Shown: in pieces, positions 1 through 8,867 of the stretch
How positions within the stretch are numbered: the first letter of the stretch is position 1
Layout of the letters: every line of letters begins with the position of its first letter
From: CAZTDU01 sp964617355
GTDB lineage: Bacteria; Pseudomonadota; Gammaproteobacteria; Burkholderiales; SG8-39
Direction of reading: 5' to 3'
Length of the DNA stretch: 64,000 nucleotides
NCBI GenBank assembly: GCA_964617355.1
Contig: CAZTXP010000056.1
Coordinates: 14,271-78,270 of the forward strand
Program-made: the position numbers and the translations under genes
The notes under the pieces: generated by a model
The model's input: the letters and a program-made list of their open reading frames with translations, nothing else
What the model was told of the DNA's origin: nothing
Databases searched by the model: none

Positions 1-753
1 TACGAGGAGCAGATCGAGGCGATCGAGAAGCTCGGCGGCCGTATCATCCTGATGGCGAGCCGCGCGCTCGTGGCGTCGGCCCGCTCCCCGGACGCCTACG
101 GCCTCGTCTACGACCGCCTGCTCTCGCAGGTGAAGGAGCCGGTGATCATCCACTGGCTGGGCGAGATGTTCGACCCGGCGCTCGCCGGCTACTGGGGCCA
201 CGACGACCACCACGAGGCGATGAAGGTCTGCGCCGACGTGCTCCGCCGCAACGCGTCCAAGGTCGACGGCATCAAGGTGTCGCTGCTCGACAAGGACAAG
301 GAAGTCACGCTCCGTCGGATGCTTCCGAAGGGCGTGCGCATGTACACGGGTGACGACTTCAACTTCGCCGAGCTGATCGAGGGCGACGAGCAGGGCTACT
401 CGGATGCGCTGCTCGGCATCTTCGACTCGATCGCTCCGGCCGCGTCCGCCGCGCTCGGCGCGCTCGCGGCGGGCGACAAGGCGAGCTACCACGAGCTGCT
501 CGCGCCGACGGTGCCGCTGTCGCGCCACATCTTCAAGGCCCCGACGCGCTTCTACAAGACCGGCGTGGTGTTCATGGCCTGGCTGAACGGCCACCAGGAC
601 CACTTCGTCATGGTCGGCGGCCAGCAGAGCACGAGGAGCGTGCTGCATTTCGCCGAGCTCTTCCGGCTGGCGGACGCGGCCGGGCTGTTGCAGGACCCGG
701 AGTTCGCCTGCCGCCGCATGAAGCAGTTCCTGACGGTGAACGGCGTTGCCTGA
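1..753 (+). CDS. DUF993 / dihydrodipicolinate synthase-like protein (5' partial)
   Basis: The reading frame is open from base 1, so the N-terminus lies outside the window; about 250 residues are visible. The sequence resembles the DUF993 family, a TIM-barrel group distantly related to dihydrodipicolinate synthase, with segments such as VIIHWLGEMFDPALAGYWG and GIKVSLLDKDKE. The exact reaction of DUF993 proteins is not known to me. The next gene, a sugar-phosphate isomerase-type TIM barrel, starts inside the last codons of this one, so the two are probably co-translated and act in one carbohydrate or polyol pathway. Family assignment is by recall of conserved segments. Confidence 0.72.
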   Translation, partial: YEEQIEAIEKLGGRIILMASRALVASARSPDAYGLVYDRLLSQVKEPVIIHWLGEMFDPALAGYWGHDDHHEAMKVCADVLRRNASKVDGIKVSLLDKDKEVTLRRMLPKGVRMYTGDDFNFAELIEGDEQGYSDALLGIFDSIAPAASAALGALAAGDKASYHELLAPTVPLSRHIFKAPTRFYKTGVVFMAWLNGHQDHFVMVGGQQSTRSVLHFAELFRLADAAGLLQDPEFACRRMKQFLTVNGVA

Positions 754-1579
754 TCCGGCGAAGCTCGCGCTCAACCAGATCACCACCAAGCGCTGGTCGC
801 TCGCCGAGGCGATCGACGGCTGCGTGCGCCATGGCGTGCGCGGCATCTCGGTGTGGCGCGACAAGCTCGCCGAGATGGGCGTGCAGCCCGCCGCGCGCGC
901 GCTGAAGGACGCCGGGTTGGCGGTCACCGGCCTGTGCCGCGGCGGCATGTTCACCTACGCGGACGACAAGGGCCGGGGCGCGAGCCGCGACGACAATGCG
1001 CGCGCGGTGGACGAAGCCGCCGCGATCGGCGCGCGTTGCCTCGTGCTCGTCGTCGGCGGGCTCGCGCCCGGCTCCAGGGACATCGCTGGCGCGCGCGAGC
1101 AGGTGAAGGAGGGCATCGCGGCGATGCTCGAGCGCGCGAGGGCGGCCAAGCTGCCGCTCGCGATCGAGCCGCTGCATCCGATGCAGGCACCCGACCGCGC
1201 CTGCGTGAACACGCTCGACCAGGCGCTCGACCTCTGCGAAGCGCTCGATCCCGCGCGCACCGGCGCGATCGGCGTCGCGGTCGACGTCTACCACGTGTGG
1301 TGGGATCCGAACCTCGAGCGCGCGATCCGTCGTGCCGGCAAGGATCGACTTCTGGGCTACCACCTGTGCGACTGGCTGGTGCCGACGCGCGACACCGCGT
1401 TCGACCGCGGCATGATGGGCGACGGCGTGATCGACCTGCCGCGCATCCGCGGGTTCATGGAATCCGCGGGCTACGAAGGGATGCACGAGGTGGAGCTGTT
1501 CTCCGCCGAGGACTGGTGGAAGCGCGACCCCGACGAGGTCATGCGCATCCTCAAGGAGCGCTACGCCGCCTGTTGTTGA
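746..1579 (+). CDS. sugar phosphate isomerase/epimerase family protein (AP-endonuclease-2-like TIM barrel)
   Basis: The product has 277 residues, typical for the xylose-isomerase-like TIM-barrel family. Likely metal ligands are visible: a Glu in LAIEPLHPMQ, Asp/His in VAVDVYHVWWDPN, a His in GYHLCDWLVP and a Glu in MHEVELFS. The only sensible start is TTG at 746, giving an 8-base overlap with the upstream DUF993 gene, which implies translational coupling. Members isomerise or epimerise sugars and inositol derivatives in the cytoplasm. The substrate cannot be read from the sequence; pairing with DUF993 suggests a shared sugar or polyol pathway. Confidence 0.8.
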   Translation: MPDPAKLALNQITTKRWSLAEAIDGCVRHGVRGISVWRDKLAEMGVQPAARALKDAGLAVTGLCRGGMFTYADDKGRGASRDDNARAVDEAAAIGARCLVLVVGGLAPGSRDIAGAREQVKEGIAAMLERARAAKLPLAIEPLHPMQAPDRACVNTLDQALDLCEALDPARTGAIGVAVDVYHVWWDPNLERAIRRAGKDRLLGYHLCDWLVPTRDTAFDRGMMGDGVIDLPRIRGFMESAGYEGMHEVELFSAEDWWKRDPDEVMRILKERYAACC

Positions 1580-1677
1580 GGCCTGTCGCCGTCAAGCGAC
1601 ATCGGGTGCGTGACCTGGTTCCTCCCGCGGCGTCCGCGCCTGCGTTACTCTCGCAAGACTTCGATGGAGGATCTTCC

Positions 1678-2148
1678 ATGCGCTTTGCTCTCGTCATCGC
1701 CGCCATGCTCGTCGCCGTCCCGGTCCATGCCCAGAACAAGGGCGATCCGCTGGAGCGCGGATCGGGCAACCAGGCCTTCCGCGCGCTCGACAAGAATGGC
1801 GACGGCTTCGTCACGCGGCAGGAGGCGGCGGCGGACGCGGATCTCGCCAAGGAGTTCGGCGCGGCCGACAGCAACGGCGACGGGCGGCTCAGCGAGGCCG
1901 AGTTCGTGAAGTACTACCAGGCGCGCGACAAGCAGTACGTCGACGACTCCGCGATCACGACGAAGATCAAGGCGCTGCTCTTGAAGGAGAAGGGCATTCC
2001 ATCCACCGACATCTCGGTGGTGACCTCCAAGGGGCGGGTCCAGCTCTCCGGCTTCGTGCCCTCGGCCGACATCGTCTCGCGCGCCGGCCGCATTGCCGCG
2101 GGCGTGGACGGCGTCAAGACCGTCCAGAACAACCTCAGAATCAAGTAG
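1678..2148 (+). CDS. exported EF-hand and BON domain protein
   Basis: A 156-residue protein starting at ATG 1678 after a GGAGG-like site. Residues 1-18 form a signal peptide ending in VHAQ. Two EF-hand loops follow, DKNGDGFVTRQE (about 38-49) and DSNGDGRLSEAE (about 63-74), both with the Asp/Asn ligands expected for Ca2+. Residues about 85-156 form a BON domain (AITTKIKALLLKEKG, GRVQLSGFV), a fold of periplasmic proteins that contact membranes. It is probably a periplasmic Ca2+-binding envelope protein. The EF-hand plus BON combination recurs in betaproteobacteria, but no specific role is established. The gene stands alone and converges on a hydrolase gene. Confidence 0.8.
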   Translation: MRFALVIAAMLVAVPVHAQNKGDPLERGSGNQAFRALDKNGDGFVTRQEAAADADLAKEFGAADSNGDGRLSEAEFVKYYQARDKQYVDDSAITTKIKALLLKEKGIPSTDISVVTSKGRVQLSGFVPSADIVSRAGRIAAGVDGVKTVQNNLRIK

Positions 2149-2151
2149 GGA

Positions 2152-2178
2152 ACGAGGGGACGCTGCGCTTCCCCTCGT
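2152..2178. terminator. candidate bidirectional terminator hairpin
   Basis: A perfect 9-bp inverted repeat, ACGAGGGGA / TCCCCTCGT, with a 9-base loop lies between two convergent genes, directly after the EF-hand/BON stop codon. There is no clear T-run on either side, so intrinsic termination is uncertain; it may act with Rho or stabilise 3' ends. Confidence 0.45.
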
Positions 2179-2198
2179 GCACCCCTCGCAAGAAAGTT

Positions 2199-2993
2199 CT
2201 AAGTCAAAGTCCGGGTCGTCGACAGAAACGCCTCGATCCGCCGATTCGCGTCGGCGGGGTTCTCGATCTGTGGGAAGTGCCCGCTGTCGGGAATCACTTC
2301 GATGCGCGCCGCCGGCGCGTGGCGGCGCACGTGGTCCAGCCACGGCGCGGTGTCGCCTTCCTTCATCGACACGCGGCGCCGGTTCTCGTCCACCTTCGTG
2401 GATTGCAGCACCAGCATCGGCGCGCGCACCGCGGCGAGCGCGGCGGCGGACTGCCCCGCATCCCATCCCGCCATGTTCGGGAACAGCGCCGCGCCGGTCG
2501 CGGCCGGCAGGCGCTTGGCGCGCGCGACGATGGCGCGCGAGGTGTCGCTCGGCGCGAGGAACATCTGCGAGAAGAGCGCGTCCGCGAACGCGGCGAAGCC
2601 GGTGAACTCGATCGCCTGGCGCAGCGCGGCTTCCGCCTGCGCGGGCTCGCCCGTGCCCATGAGGCTGCCGTCGAGCAACACCAGCGCGCCGATGCGTTCC
2701 GGGTCGAGGCGCGCGGCTTCCAGCACCACGCGGCAACCCATCGAGTGGCCGATCAGCACCGCACCGCGCCAGTCTAGATTGGCGACGAGCGCGGCGACGT
2801 CGCCGCCAAAGTGGCCGATGGTGCACTCCTCGGGGCGGCCCGGCGTCTCGCCATGTCCGCGCAAGTCGCAGGCCGCGACTTCGTGCGTGCGCGAGAAGTG
2901 CGCAACCTGTGCCGCCCAGTCGGTGTGGTCGCAGGCGAAGCCGTGCACGAAGAGGATCGGCGGCGCGCCGGCGCCGCTGCGGGTGAAGTGCAT
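2199..2993 (-). CDS. alpha/beta hydrolase
   Basis: The 264-residue product is a standard alpha/beta-hydrolase fold enzyme. Visible are the oxyanion region FVHGFACDHTDW (near residue 16), the nucleophile elbow GHSMGC, a likely acid residue in the LQSTKVDENRR region, and the catalytic His in IPDSGHFPQIENP near the C-terminus. It lacks a signal peptide, so it is cytoplasmic. ATG 2993 lies 5 bases after the stop of the EF-G-like gene upstream, so the pair are co-transcribed. Family members hydrolyse esters, lactones or C-C bonds; the substrate is not evident. Confidence 0.85.
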   Translation of the reverse strand: MHFTRSGAGAPPILFVHGFACDHTDWAAQVAHFSRTHEVAACDLRGHGETPGRPEECTIGHFGGDVAALVANLDWRGAVLIGHSMGCRVVLEAARLDPERIGALVLLDGSLMGTGEPAQAEAALRQAIEFTGFAAFADALFSQMFLAPSDTSRAIVARAKRLPAATGAALFPNMAGWDAGQSAAALAAVRAPMLVLQSTKVDENRRRVSMKEGDTAPWLDHVRRHAPAARIEVIPDSGHFPQIENPADANRRIEAFLSTTRTLT

Positions 2994-2998
2994 CGTGT

Positions 2999-5056
2999 TC
3001 AGTCCTCGGTGTCGACGGGTCGGTGCGCCGCGGCGAGCTTCTGCTGCAACTGTGGCGGCGCCGGATCGTAGTGGCTGAATTCCAGCGCGTAGCTGCCTTG
3101 GCCGGCGGTGAGGGACTTCAGGCGCGCCGGGAAGCCGTCGAGTTCCGCGAGCGGCGCCTGCGCCGAGACCTCGACGACGCCGGGACGCGGCGCGCTCGAG
3201 CCCGTGACGTGGCCGCGGCGCGCCGAGAGCTCGCCGGTGACGTCGCCCATCGCGGATTCGGGCGCCGCCACCGTGACGGTCACGATCGGCTCCAGCACCA
3301 GCGCGCGCGCCTTGCCGAGCGCGTCGAGGAAGGCCTTGCGGCCGGCGGCGACGAACGCCACCTCCTTCGAGTCCACCGAGTGGTGCTTGCCGTCGTATAC
3401 GGTGACGCGCACGTCCTGCAGCGGGAAGCCGGCAACGAAGCCGCGCGCCATCGCCTCGCGCACGCCTTTCTCGACCGCTGGGATGAACTGGTGCGGGATC
3501 ACGCCTCCCTTCACCTGGTCGACGTACTCGAAGCCCGCGCCGCGCGGCAGGGGCTCCACGCGCAGGAACACCTCGCCGAACTGCCCGGCGCCGCCGGTCT
3601 GCTTCTTGTGGCGGTTGTGGCCCTCGGCCTTCGCCGAGATGGTCTCGCGGTAGGGCACCGCGGGCGGCTTCGTGTCGAGCTCGAGCTTGTACTGCGCCTG
3701 CATCTTCGCGAGCGTGGTGCGCAGGTGCATCTCGCCGATGCCGCGCAGCACGGTTTCGTTCGACGCGGTGTGCTCGACCGCGAGGCAGGGATCCTCGGCG
3801 ACGATGCGGTGCAGCGCGTCGGCGAGGCGCTGCTCGTCGCCGCGCTTCTTCGGGATCAGCGCAAGGCCGAACACCGGTTGCGGCAGCTCGAGCGGCTCGG
3901 CGTGGATGTGCGCGTCCTCGGGCGAGTCGTGCAGGATGTGGTCGTAGGCGATCTCGTCCACCTTGGCGATGCACGCGATGTCGCCGGGCAGCGCCTCGGA
4001 AACCTCGACCTGCGTGCGGCCGCGCAGGAGGTACAGGTGCCCCGCCTTCACGGGCTTCCTGCCCTCGCCGATGTAGAGCGGGGCGCCCGGCGTGAGCCGG
4101 CCCTGGTGCACGCGGAAAACGGCGAGGCGGCCGAGGAAGGGATCGACCTCCAGCTTGAACACGTGGGCGAGCGCGTGCCGCGACGGATCCGGCACGGCCT
4201 GCAGCGGCGTCGCCGCCCCGCCGCCGGCGGGCGTGTTCACGTACTCCGGCGGATTGCCCTCGGTCGGGTTCGGCAGCAGCTTGACGATGACGTCGAGCAG
4301 CTCCGCGATGCCGGCGCCGGTCTTCGCGGACGTGAATACCACGGGCACGAGGTGGCCCTCGCGCATCGCCTGCTCCAGCGGATCGTGCAGCAGCGTCGGG
4401 TCGATGTCGCCCTGCTCGAGGTACTTCTCGGTCAGCGTTGCGTCGACCTCGACCACCTGGTCCACCAGCTTGCGGTGCGCCTCGGCCACCGACGAGAAGT
4501 CCGCGTCTCCCGCGGGCGCGAAGAAGCAGTCCGACACGCGAGTGCGATTGCCGGCGGGCAGGTTGATCGGCAGGCACTCCTTGCCAAATGCGTCCTGGAT
4601 GCGCGCGAGCAGCGCCGGCAGGTCGACGCCATCGGCGTCGATCTTGTTGACGATGACGAGTCGATCGAGGTGGCGCTTCGCCGCCCACTGCATGAAGCGC
4701 TGCGTCATCATCTCGATGCCGTTCTGCGCGTTCACGACGATGGCCGCGGTCTCGACCGCGCCGAGCGCGGGGATCGAGTGCCCGGCGAGATCCGGGTATC
4801 CGGGCGTGTCGAGCAGGTGCACGCGGGCCGTCTCGTCTCCGGACCTGGCCTCGAAGCTCGCGACCGCGAGCTTCATCGAGTGGCGCAGTTCCTTCTCGAG
4901 CGGGGTGTAGTCGCAGGCGGTGGTGCCGCGCTCGAGGCTCCCCATCGTGGGGATCGCGCCGGCGCGGGCGAGGAGCGCTTCTGCGAGCAGGGTCTTGCCC
5001 GCGCCCGAGGCGCCGACGAGCGCGAGGGTGCGGATGTCCTTCAGGCGGGTGGCCAC
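2999..5056 (-). CDS. elongation factor G-like GTPase (EF-G paralogue)
   Basis: The 685-residue product has the EF-G domain order. The N-terminal GTPase shows the P-loop GASGAGKT (about 15-22), G3 motif DTPGYPD and G4 motif NKID. Beta-barrel domain II and the C-terminal domains follow (GGAGQFGEVFLRV, GYELxx-type end). It is somewhat shorter than housekeeping EF-G (about 700), and the P-loop differs from the usual AHIDAGKT. This places it in the EF-G-like side branch found in many bacteria besides fusA. Roles proposed for such paralogues include ribosome recycling or stress translation; which applies here is unknown. It lies between the Gld-type ABC cluster and the hydrolase. Confidence 0.85.
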   Translation of the reverse strand: MATRLKDIRTLALVGASGAGKTLLAEALLARAGAIPTMGSLERGTTACDYTPLEKELRHSMKLAVASFEARSGDETARVHLLDTPGYPDLAGHSIPALGAVETAAIVVNAQNGIEMMTQRFMQWAAKRHLDRLVIVNKIDADGVDLPALLARIQDAFGKECLPINLPAGNRTRVSDCFFAPAGDADFSSVAEAHRKLVDQVVEVDATLTEKYLEQGDIDPTLLHDPLEQAMREGHLVPVVFTSAKTGAGIAELLDVIVKLLPNPTEGNPPEYVNTPAGGGAATPLQAVPDPSRHALAHVFKLEVDPFLGRLAVFRVHQGRLTPGAPLYIGEGRKPVKAGHLYLLRGRTQVEVSEALPGDIACIAKVDEIAYDHILHDSPEDAHIHAEPLELPQPVFGLALIPKKRGDEQRLADALHRIVAEDPCLAVEHTASNETVLRGIGEMHLRTTLAKMQAQYKLELDTKPPAVPYRETISAKAEGHNRHKKQTGGAGQFGEVFLRVEPLPRGAGFEYVDQVKGGVIPHQFIPAVEKGVREAMARGFVAGFPLQDVRVTVYDGKHHSVDSKEVAFVAAGRKAFLDALGKARALVLEPIVTVTVAAPESAMGDVTGELSARRGHVTGSSAPRPGVVEVSAQAPLAELDGFPARLKSLTAGQGSYALEFSHYDPAPPQLQQKLAAAHRPVDTED

Positions 5057-5132
5057 GGTGTCTCTCCCGGTTCGTTTCGCGCCAGCTTAGCGCAGCCGGC
5101 CGAGGGCCGGCGTCCCGGGAGTTGATGCCGCG

Positions 5133-6206
5133 CTACTTCTTCTTCGCGTCGTCCTTCTTCTGCTCGAGCAGCTCGGCGCGCGGCTTCATCGCGTCGTCGA
5201 TCTTGCCCTTGGGCACCAGCAGCACGTGGCCGGCGAGCGCCTTCTCCTTCGGCAGGCGCTCGGCGAGCTTCTTCTGGCGGTCTTCCGCGTCCTTGCCCTC
5301 GGCCTTCGGCTCGCCCTCCACCGAGACCGTCACCGGATAGTGGTCGCCGGAGAGCTTGCCCACGCGCAGCGTGTAGGTGAGGCCGTCGAGCGTGGTCGCG
5401 ACGAGCGTGGTAGGCGCATCCATGCCCTCGGGCTTCGCGTCCTTCGGCAACACGTCGAAGACGTCGACGCTCGAGAGCGTGTACGAGGCCGAATTGGCGC
5501 GCGTGACCTCGAGCTTCTCGCCCGGCTTCGCGCCGTCGAGCTTCCAGTCGGCGTTGTCGCCGGTGCGCTCGATCCTCCAGCCGCCGCCGACGGCGAGCTT
5601 CGCCTCGAGCGACTTCACCTTCTCGACCTGGAAGCCGGCCTTCGATACCCAGTCGGACGACTTCGTGCTCGCCTGCGCGAGCGGGTCGGAGACGATGAAC
5701 ACTTCCTTGTCGTTGCCCGGCACCATCACGAAGCGGCCGTCGCCAAGCGCCTTGTCGGGGTTCGCCGGCTCGGACTTGAAGTACTTCTTGCCGATGGTGA
5801 GCGCGCCCAGCACCTTGCCGTCCGCGCCCTTGAACTCGACCACCGTGCCGCCGGTGGCGTCGAGCAGCAGCCGCGCGCGGTCCTTCTCGCCGATCGGCTC
5901 GACCTGGCCGATCTTGAGCTCGATGGCCTTGACCACGAACTCCTTCACCTTCTCGAGTTCGGCGGTGTAGTCGGCGCGCTCGGCGATGGTCCAGCGGTCG
6001 TCCTTGCGCGCGAGCGTGATCGTGCCCTTCGGGTCGCGGATCGACACCCCGGCGACATCCGCCGCCTTCAGGCCCTTCAGGAGCGGCTGGCCGAGGGTGC
6101 CGGAGGCGGCGGGCTTCTGCGTGCCCTGCTGGTTGCGGATGACGAGCGCGCCGCCGCCGAGCACGGCGAGCAGCACGACGAGGACGAGGGCGATGCGGGC
6201 GTTCAT
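5133..6206 (-). CDS. DUF4340 domain-containing membrane-anchored protein
   Basis: A 357-residue protein with an N-terminal transmembrane anchor (RIALVLVVLLAVLGGGALV, about 3-21). A long soluble periplasmic part typical of DUF4340 follows, with LGQPLLKGLKAADVAGV, TLTIGKKY-type segments and a charged Lys-rich tail. DUF4340 proteins usually sit directly after Gld-type ABC transporter genes, and here the gene starts 13 bases after the GldG-like gene. It probably completes a membrane complex with the ABC ATPase, permease and GldG-like protein. No enzymatic motif is visible. Confidence 0.82.
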   Translation of the reverse strand: MNARIALVLVVLLAVLGGGALVIRNQQGTQKPAASGTLGQPLLKGLKAADVAGVSIRDPKGTITLARKDDRWTIAERADYTAELEKVKEFVVKAIELKIGQVEPIGEKDRARLLLDATGGTVVEFKGADGKVLGALTIGKKYFKSEPANPDKALGDGRFVMVPGNDKEVFIVSDPLAQASTKSSDWVSKAGFQVEKVKSLEAKLAVGGGWRIERTGDNADWKLDGAKPGEKLEVTRANSASYTLSSVDVFDVLPKDAKPEGMDAPTTLVATTLDGLTYTLRVGKLSGDHYPVTVSVEGEPKAEGKDAEDRQKKLAERLPKEKALAGHVLLVPKGKIDDAMKPRAELLEQKKDDAKKK

Positions 6207-6219
6207 GGCGGGATCCTCC

Positions 6220-8097
6220 TCAGGCGGCCGCGGACACGCGGCGGCGGCGCAGCAGCGCGACGCCGAGGCCGAGCAGCATGACGAGGACGGGCATCACCGC
6301 GATGTTCGCCACCTTGGTCCAGAAGACCAGCGCCTCGGCGTCCTGCCGCAGCTCCTTGCGCAGTTCCTTCAGTTCCAGTCGCGTGCGCGCGGCGCGCTTC
6401 TTGAAGTTCTCGAGCTCCGCCTGCTGCTCGGGCGAGAGCACCTGCGGGCCTTTCGCCGCGGCGCCGCGGGCGCGCTGCAGCTCCTGCATGCGCTCGGTGG
6501 TCTTCTGCAGGTCGTCCTCCAGCGACTTCAGCTTGCCGAAGTATTGCTGCTGCGCCTGCGCCTCCATCTCGCGCACCACGGTGAGCGGGCGGAACGACGC
6601 GGTGCGGCTCGCCATGCCGAGGAGCGCGTCGCCCGAGGTGAACTGGTCCACCATCGCCTGCGCGAACGCGAGGTTGCCGTTCGAGGGCACCACGACCTTG
6701 CGGCCGAAGACGTCCTGCACGTCGACCGCGGCGCCGTCGTTCAGCATGTCGACGTCGCCGACCACGATCACCGAGGTCTCGGCGGTGCCTTGCGCCAGGT
6801 GCGGCGCGGGCTCGGGCTTGGGCTTCGCGTCCTTCGCGGGCGGCAGCTCGTCCTTCGGGCGGCCATCGGGGAAGGCCGACTTGAACTTGCCGGTGATGCG
6901 CAGTGCGAGGGGCAATTCCTTGCCGCTCGCCACGAATCCCTTCATCGCGGCGTCGCCGGAGACGCTGGCGACGATGTTGTCGACGAACATGTTGGTCTTC
7001 GAGGACTTCACCAGCTCGGTCTTCTTCAGGCCCTCGACCGGCTTGGACTCGAACGCGCCGCCGAAGGCGTAGAGCAGGGTCTCGATCTGGCTGGTGACGA
7101 TGTCCGAGCGATCGAACGCGGCGCGGTTCAGCGACAGCACGGTCGGCGTGTAGCGCTGCCCGCCGCCCGAGGCGTAGGTCACGTCGGCGATCACCTTGCC
7201 CGGGTTCATCTCGAGGCCCCAGGCCTTGAAGAGCTTCGGCAAGGACGAACTCGTGCCGTTGCCCTGAGGCACGCCGGGCATCTGCGAGGGCTGCTGGTCG
7301 AAGTAGGCGAGCGGGTCGACGAAGGCGATGAGCTTCCCGCCGCGCAGTACGAACTGGTCGAGCGCGTACTCGGTGGAATCGGGCAGGTCGCGCGGGTGGA
7401 TGACGAGGAGCACGTTGATGTCCTTGTCGATCTCGGTCGCGGTGACGTTCACTTCCTTGACGTTGAAGTCGCGCTTCAGCTCCGTGGCCAGCACCCACGG
7501 CTCCGAGCCCTGGCGCGTGAACGGGTTGAACGGCGTGCCGAGCACCGGCATGCCGGCCATCAGGCCGACGGTCGGCTTCTCGGCGATGGCGACGCGCGCG
7601 ATCGCCTTGGCGAGGTCGTACTCCAGCAGCCGCTCGCGCTGCGGCGCGACGGTCGGGATCACCTGCTTGCGGTCGAGCTGCGACACCGAGAGGCCGAGGT
7701 AGAACGACTCGCCGGTATAGAGCTGCTGCGCGTCGATGCCGTCGAGCTGCGCGGCGTCTTCCTCTTCGCTGTCGGGTTTCGGGTTGTAGCGCTCGACGAC
7801 GAGTTTGTCGCCGGCGATCGACTTGAACTCCTTCACCATGTCGTCCACGCGCTGCGCGAAGCTGCGCATCTGCACCGGGATCGACTGGTCGCCCTGCGAG
7901 ATGTAGACGCGCACCTTGACCGGCGCCTGCAGGTTGCGCAGCAGCTTCTTCGTGCCATCCGACAAGGTATAGAGGTTGCCCTCGGTCAGGTCGGCGCGCA
8001 TCGGCACCGTCGAGACGAGGAAGTTCCCCGCGACGAGCACGAGGAACAGGGCCACGAGGCCCACGGCGGAATAGATCAGCGCTTCGTTCTTCTTCAT
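6220..8097 (-). CDS. GldG-like ABC transporter auxiliary protein
   Basis: The 625-residue product has an N-terminal membrane helix (about 8-30, VGLVALFLVLVAGNFLVST), a large extracytoplasmic region resembling the GldG / ABC_transp_aux family, a coiled-coil-like stretch (about 535-595) and a C-terminal helix before an Arg-rich tail (about 600-620). In Bacteroidetes GldG works with GldA and GldF in gliding and secretion; in proteobacteria the same gene set exists without gliding and its cargo is unknown. The order ATPase, permease, GldG-like, DUF4340 is intact here with gaps of 10-16 bases, implying one operon. Confidence 0.85.
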   Translation of the reverse strand: MKKNEALIYSAVGLVALFLVLVAGNFLVSTVPMRADLTEGNLYTLSDGTKKLLRNLQAPVKVRVYISQGDQSIPVQMRSFAQRVDDMVKEFKSIAGDKLVVERYNPKPDSEEEDAAQLDGIDAQQLYTGESFYLGLSVSQLDRKQVIPTVAPQRERLLEYDLAKAIARVAIAEKPTVGLMAGMPVLGTPFNPFTRQGSEPWVLATELKRDFNVKEVNVTATEIDKDINVLLVIHPRDLPDSTEYALDQFVLRGGKLIAFVDPLAYFDQQPSQMPGVPQGNGTSSSLPKLFKAWGLEMNPGKVIADVTYASGGGQRYTPTVLSLNRAAFDRSDIVTSQIETLLYAFGGAFESKPVEGLKKTELVKSSKTNMFVDNIVASVSGDAAMKGFVASGKELPLALRITGKFKSAFPDGRPKDELPPAKDAKPKPEPAPHLAQGTAETSVIVVGDVDMLNDGAAVDVQDVFGRKVVVPSNGNLAFAQAMVDQFTSGDALLGMASRTASFRPLTVVREMEAQAQQQYFGKLKSLEDDLQKTTERMQELQRARGAAAKGPQVLSPEQQAELENFKKRAARTRLELKELRKELRQDAEALVFWTKVANIAVMPVLVMLLGLGVALLRRRRVSAAA

Positions 8098-8113
8098 GGT
8101 CGTGTCCCTCGCC

Positions 8114-8857
8114 TCAGCCCGCGCGGTGCCCGCGGATCACCACGCCCGTGGCGAAGAGGGCGAAGCCGATCACCGACAGGAAGAACGCGAGGTCCTTGGT
8201 GTCGATGACGCCTTTCTGGAAGCCGTCGAAGTGCGTGATCACCGAGAACGCGGCCACCGTCTCGACGACCGCCGGGCTCGCCCAGCGCACCAGCATGTCG
8301 GTCACCGGGTTGAAGCCGGCGAGGATCAGGAACAGGCACAGCACCACCGCGAGGATGAAGGCGATGACCTGGTTGCGCGTCATCGCCGAGGTCAGGCAGG
8401 TGATGGCGAGGTAGGCGCCCGAGAGGAACAGGCTCCCCAGGTACCCTGCGAAGATCATGCCGTTGTCCGGGCTGCCGAGGATGTTCACCGTCAGCACCAC
8501 CGGGAAGGTCAGCGCCAGCGCGATGGCGAGGAAGACCCACGACGCCAGGAACTTGCCCAGGATCGCCTGCCACGGCGTGATCGGCATCGTCAGCAGCAGC
8601 TCGATGGTGCCGGCGCGGCGCTCTTCCGACCACAGGCGCATGCCGACCGCGGGCACGAGCACGAGGTACAGCCACGGGTGCCACGCGAAGAACGCGCCCA
8701 GGCTCGCTTCGCCGCGCTCGAAGAACGCGCCGGCGGTGAAGGTGAAGAATCCCGTCATCAGCAGGAAGATGACGAGGAACACGTAGGCGACCGGCGAGGT
8801 GAAGTAGCTCGTCAGCTCGCGCTTGGCGATGGTCTTGATGTGTCGGGCGGCGGTCAT
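8114..8857 (-). CDS. ABC-2 type transporter permease (GldF-like)
   Basis: The 247-residue protein has six hydrophobic segments typical of ABC-2 permeases. It carries the family segment near the N-terminus (AKRELTSYFTSPVAYVFLV) and LWSEERRAGTIELLLTMPIT, the coupling region recognised by the ATPase. It matches GldF-type permeases in length and in its place between ATPase and GldG-like genes. It most likely forms the membrane channel of a transporter driven by the neighbouring ATPase. Start ATG 8857 is 10 bases after the ATPase stop. Confidence 0.87.
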   Translation of the reverse strand: MTAARHIKTIAKRELTSYFTSPVAYVFLVIFLLMTGFFTFTAGAFFERGEASLGAFFAWHPWLYLVLVPAVGMRLWSEERRAGTIELLLTMPITPWQAILGKFLASWVFLAIALALTFPVVLTVNILGSPDNGMIFAGYLGSLFLSGAYLAITCLTSAMTRNQVIAFILAVVLCLFLILAGFNPVTDMLVRWASPAVVETVAAFSVITHFDGFQKGVIDTKDLAFFLSVIGFALFATGVVIRGHRAG

Positions 8858-8867
8858 GTCGGATCCG

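Noticed and set aside
3023..5125. 700-codon frame opposite the EF-G-like gene
   Set aside because: It has the composition of an antisense shadow and the opposite strand shows clear GTPase motifs.
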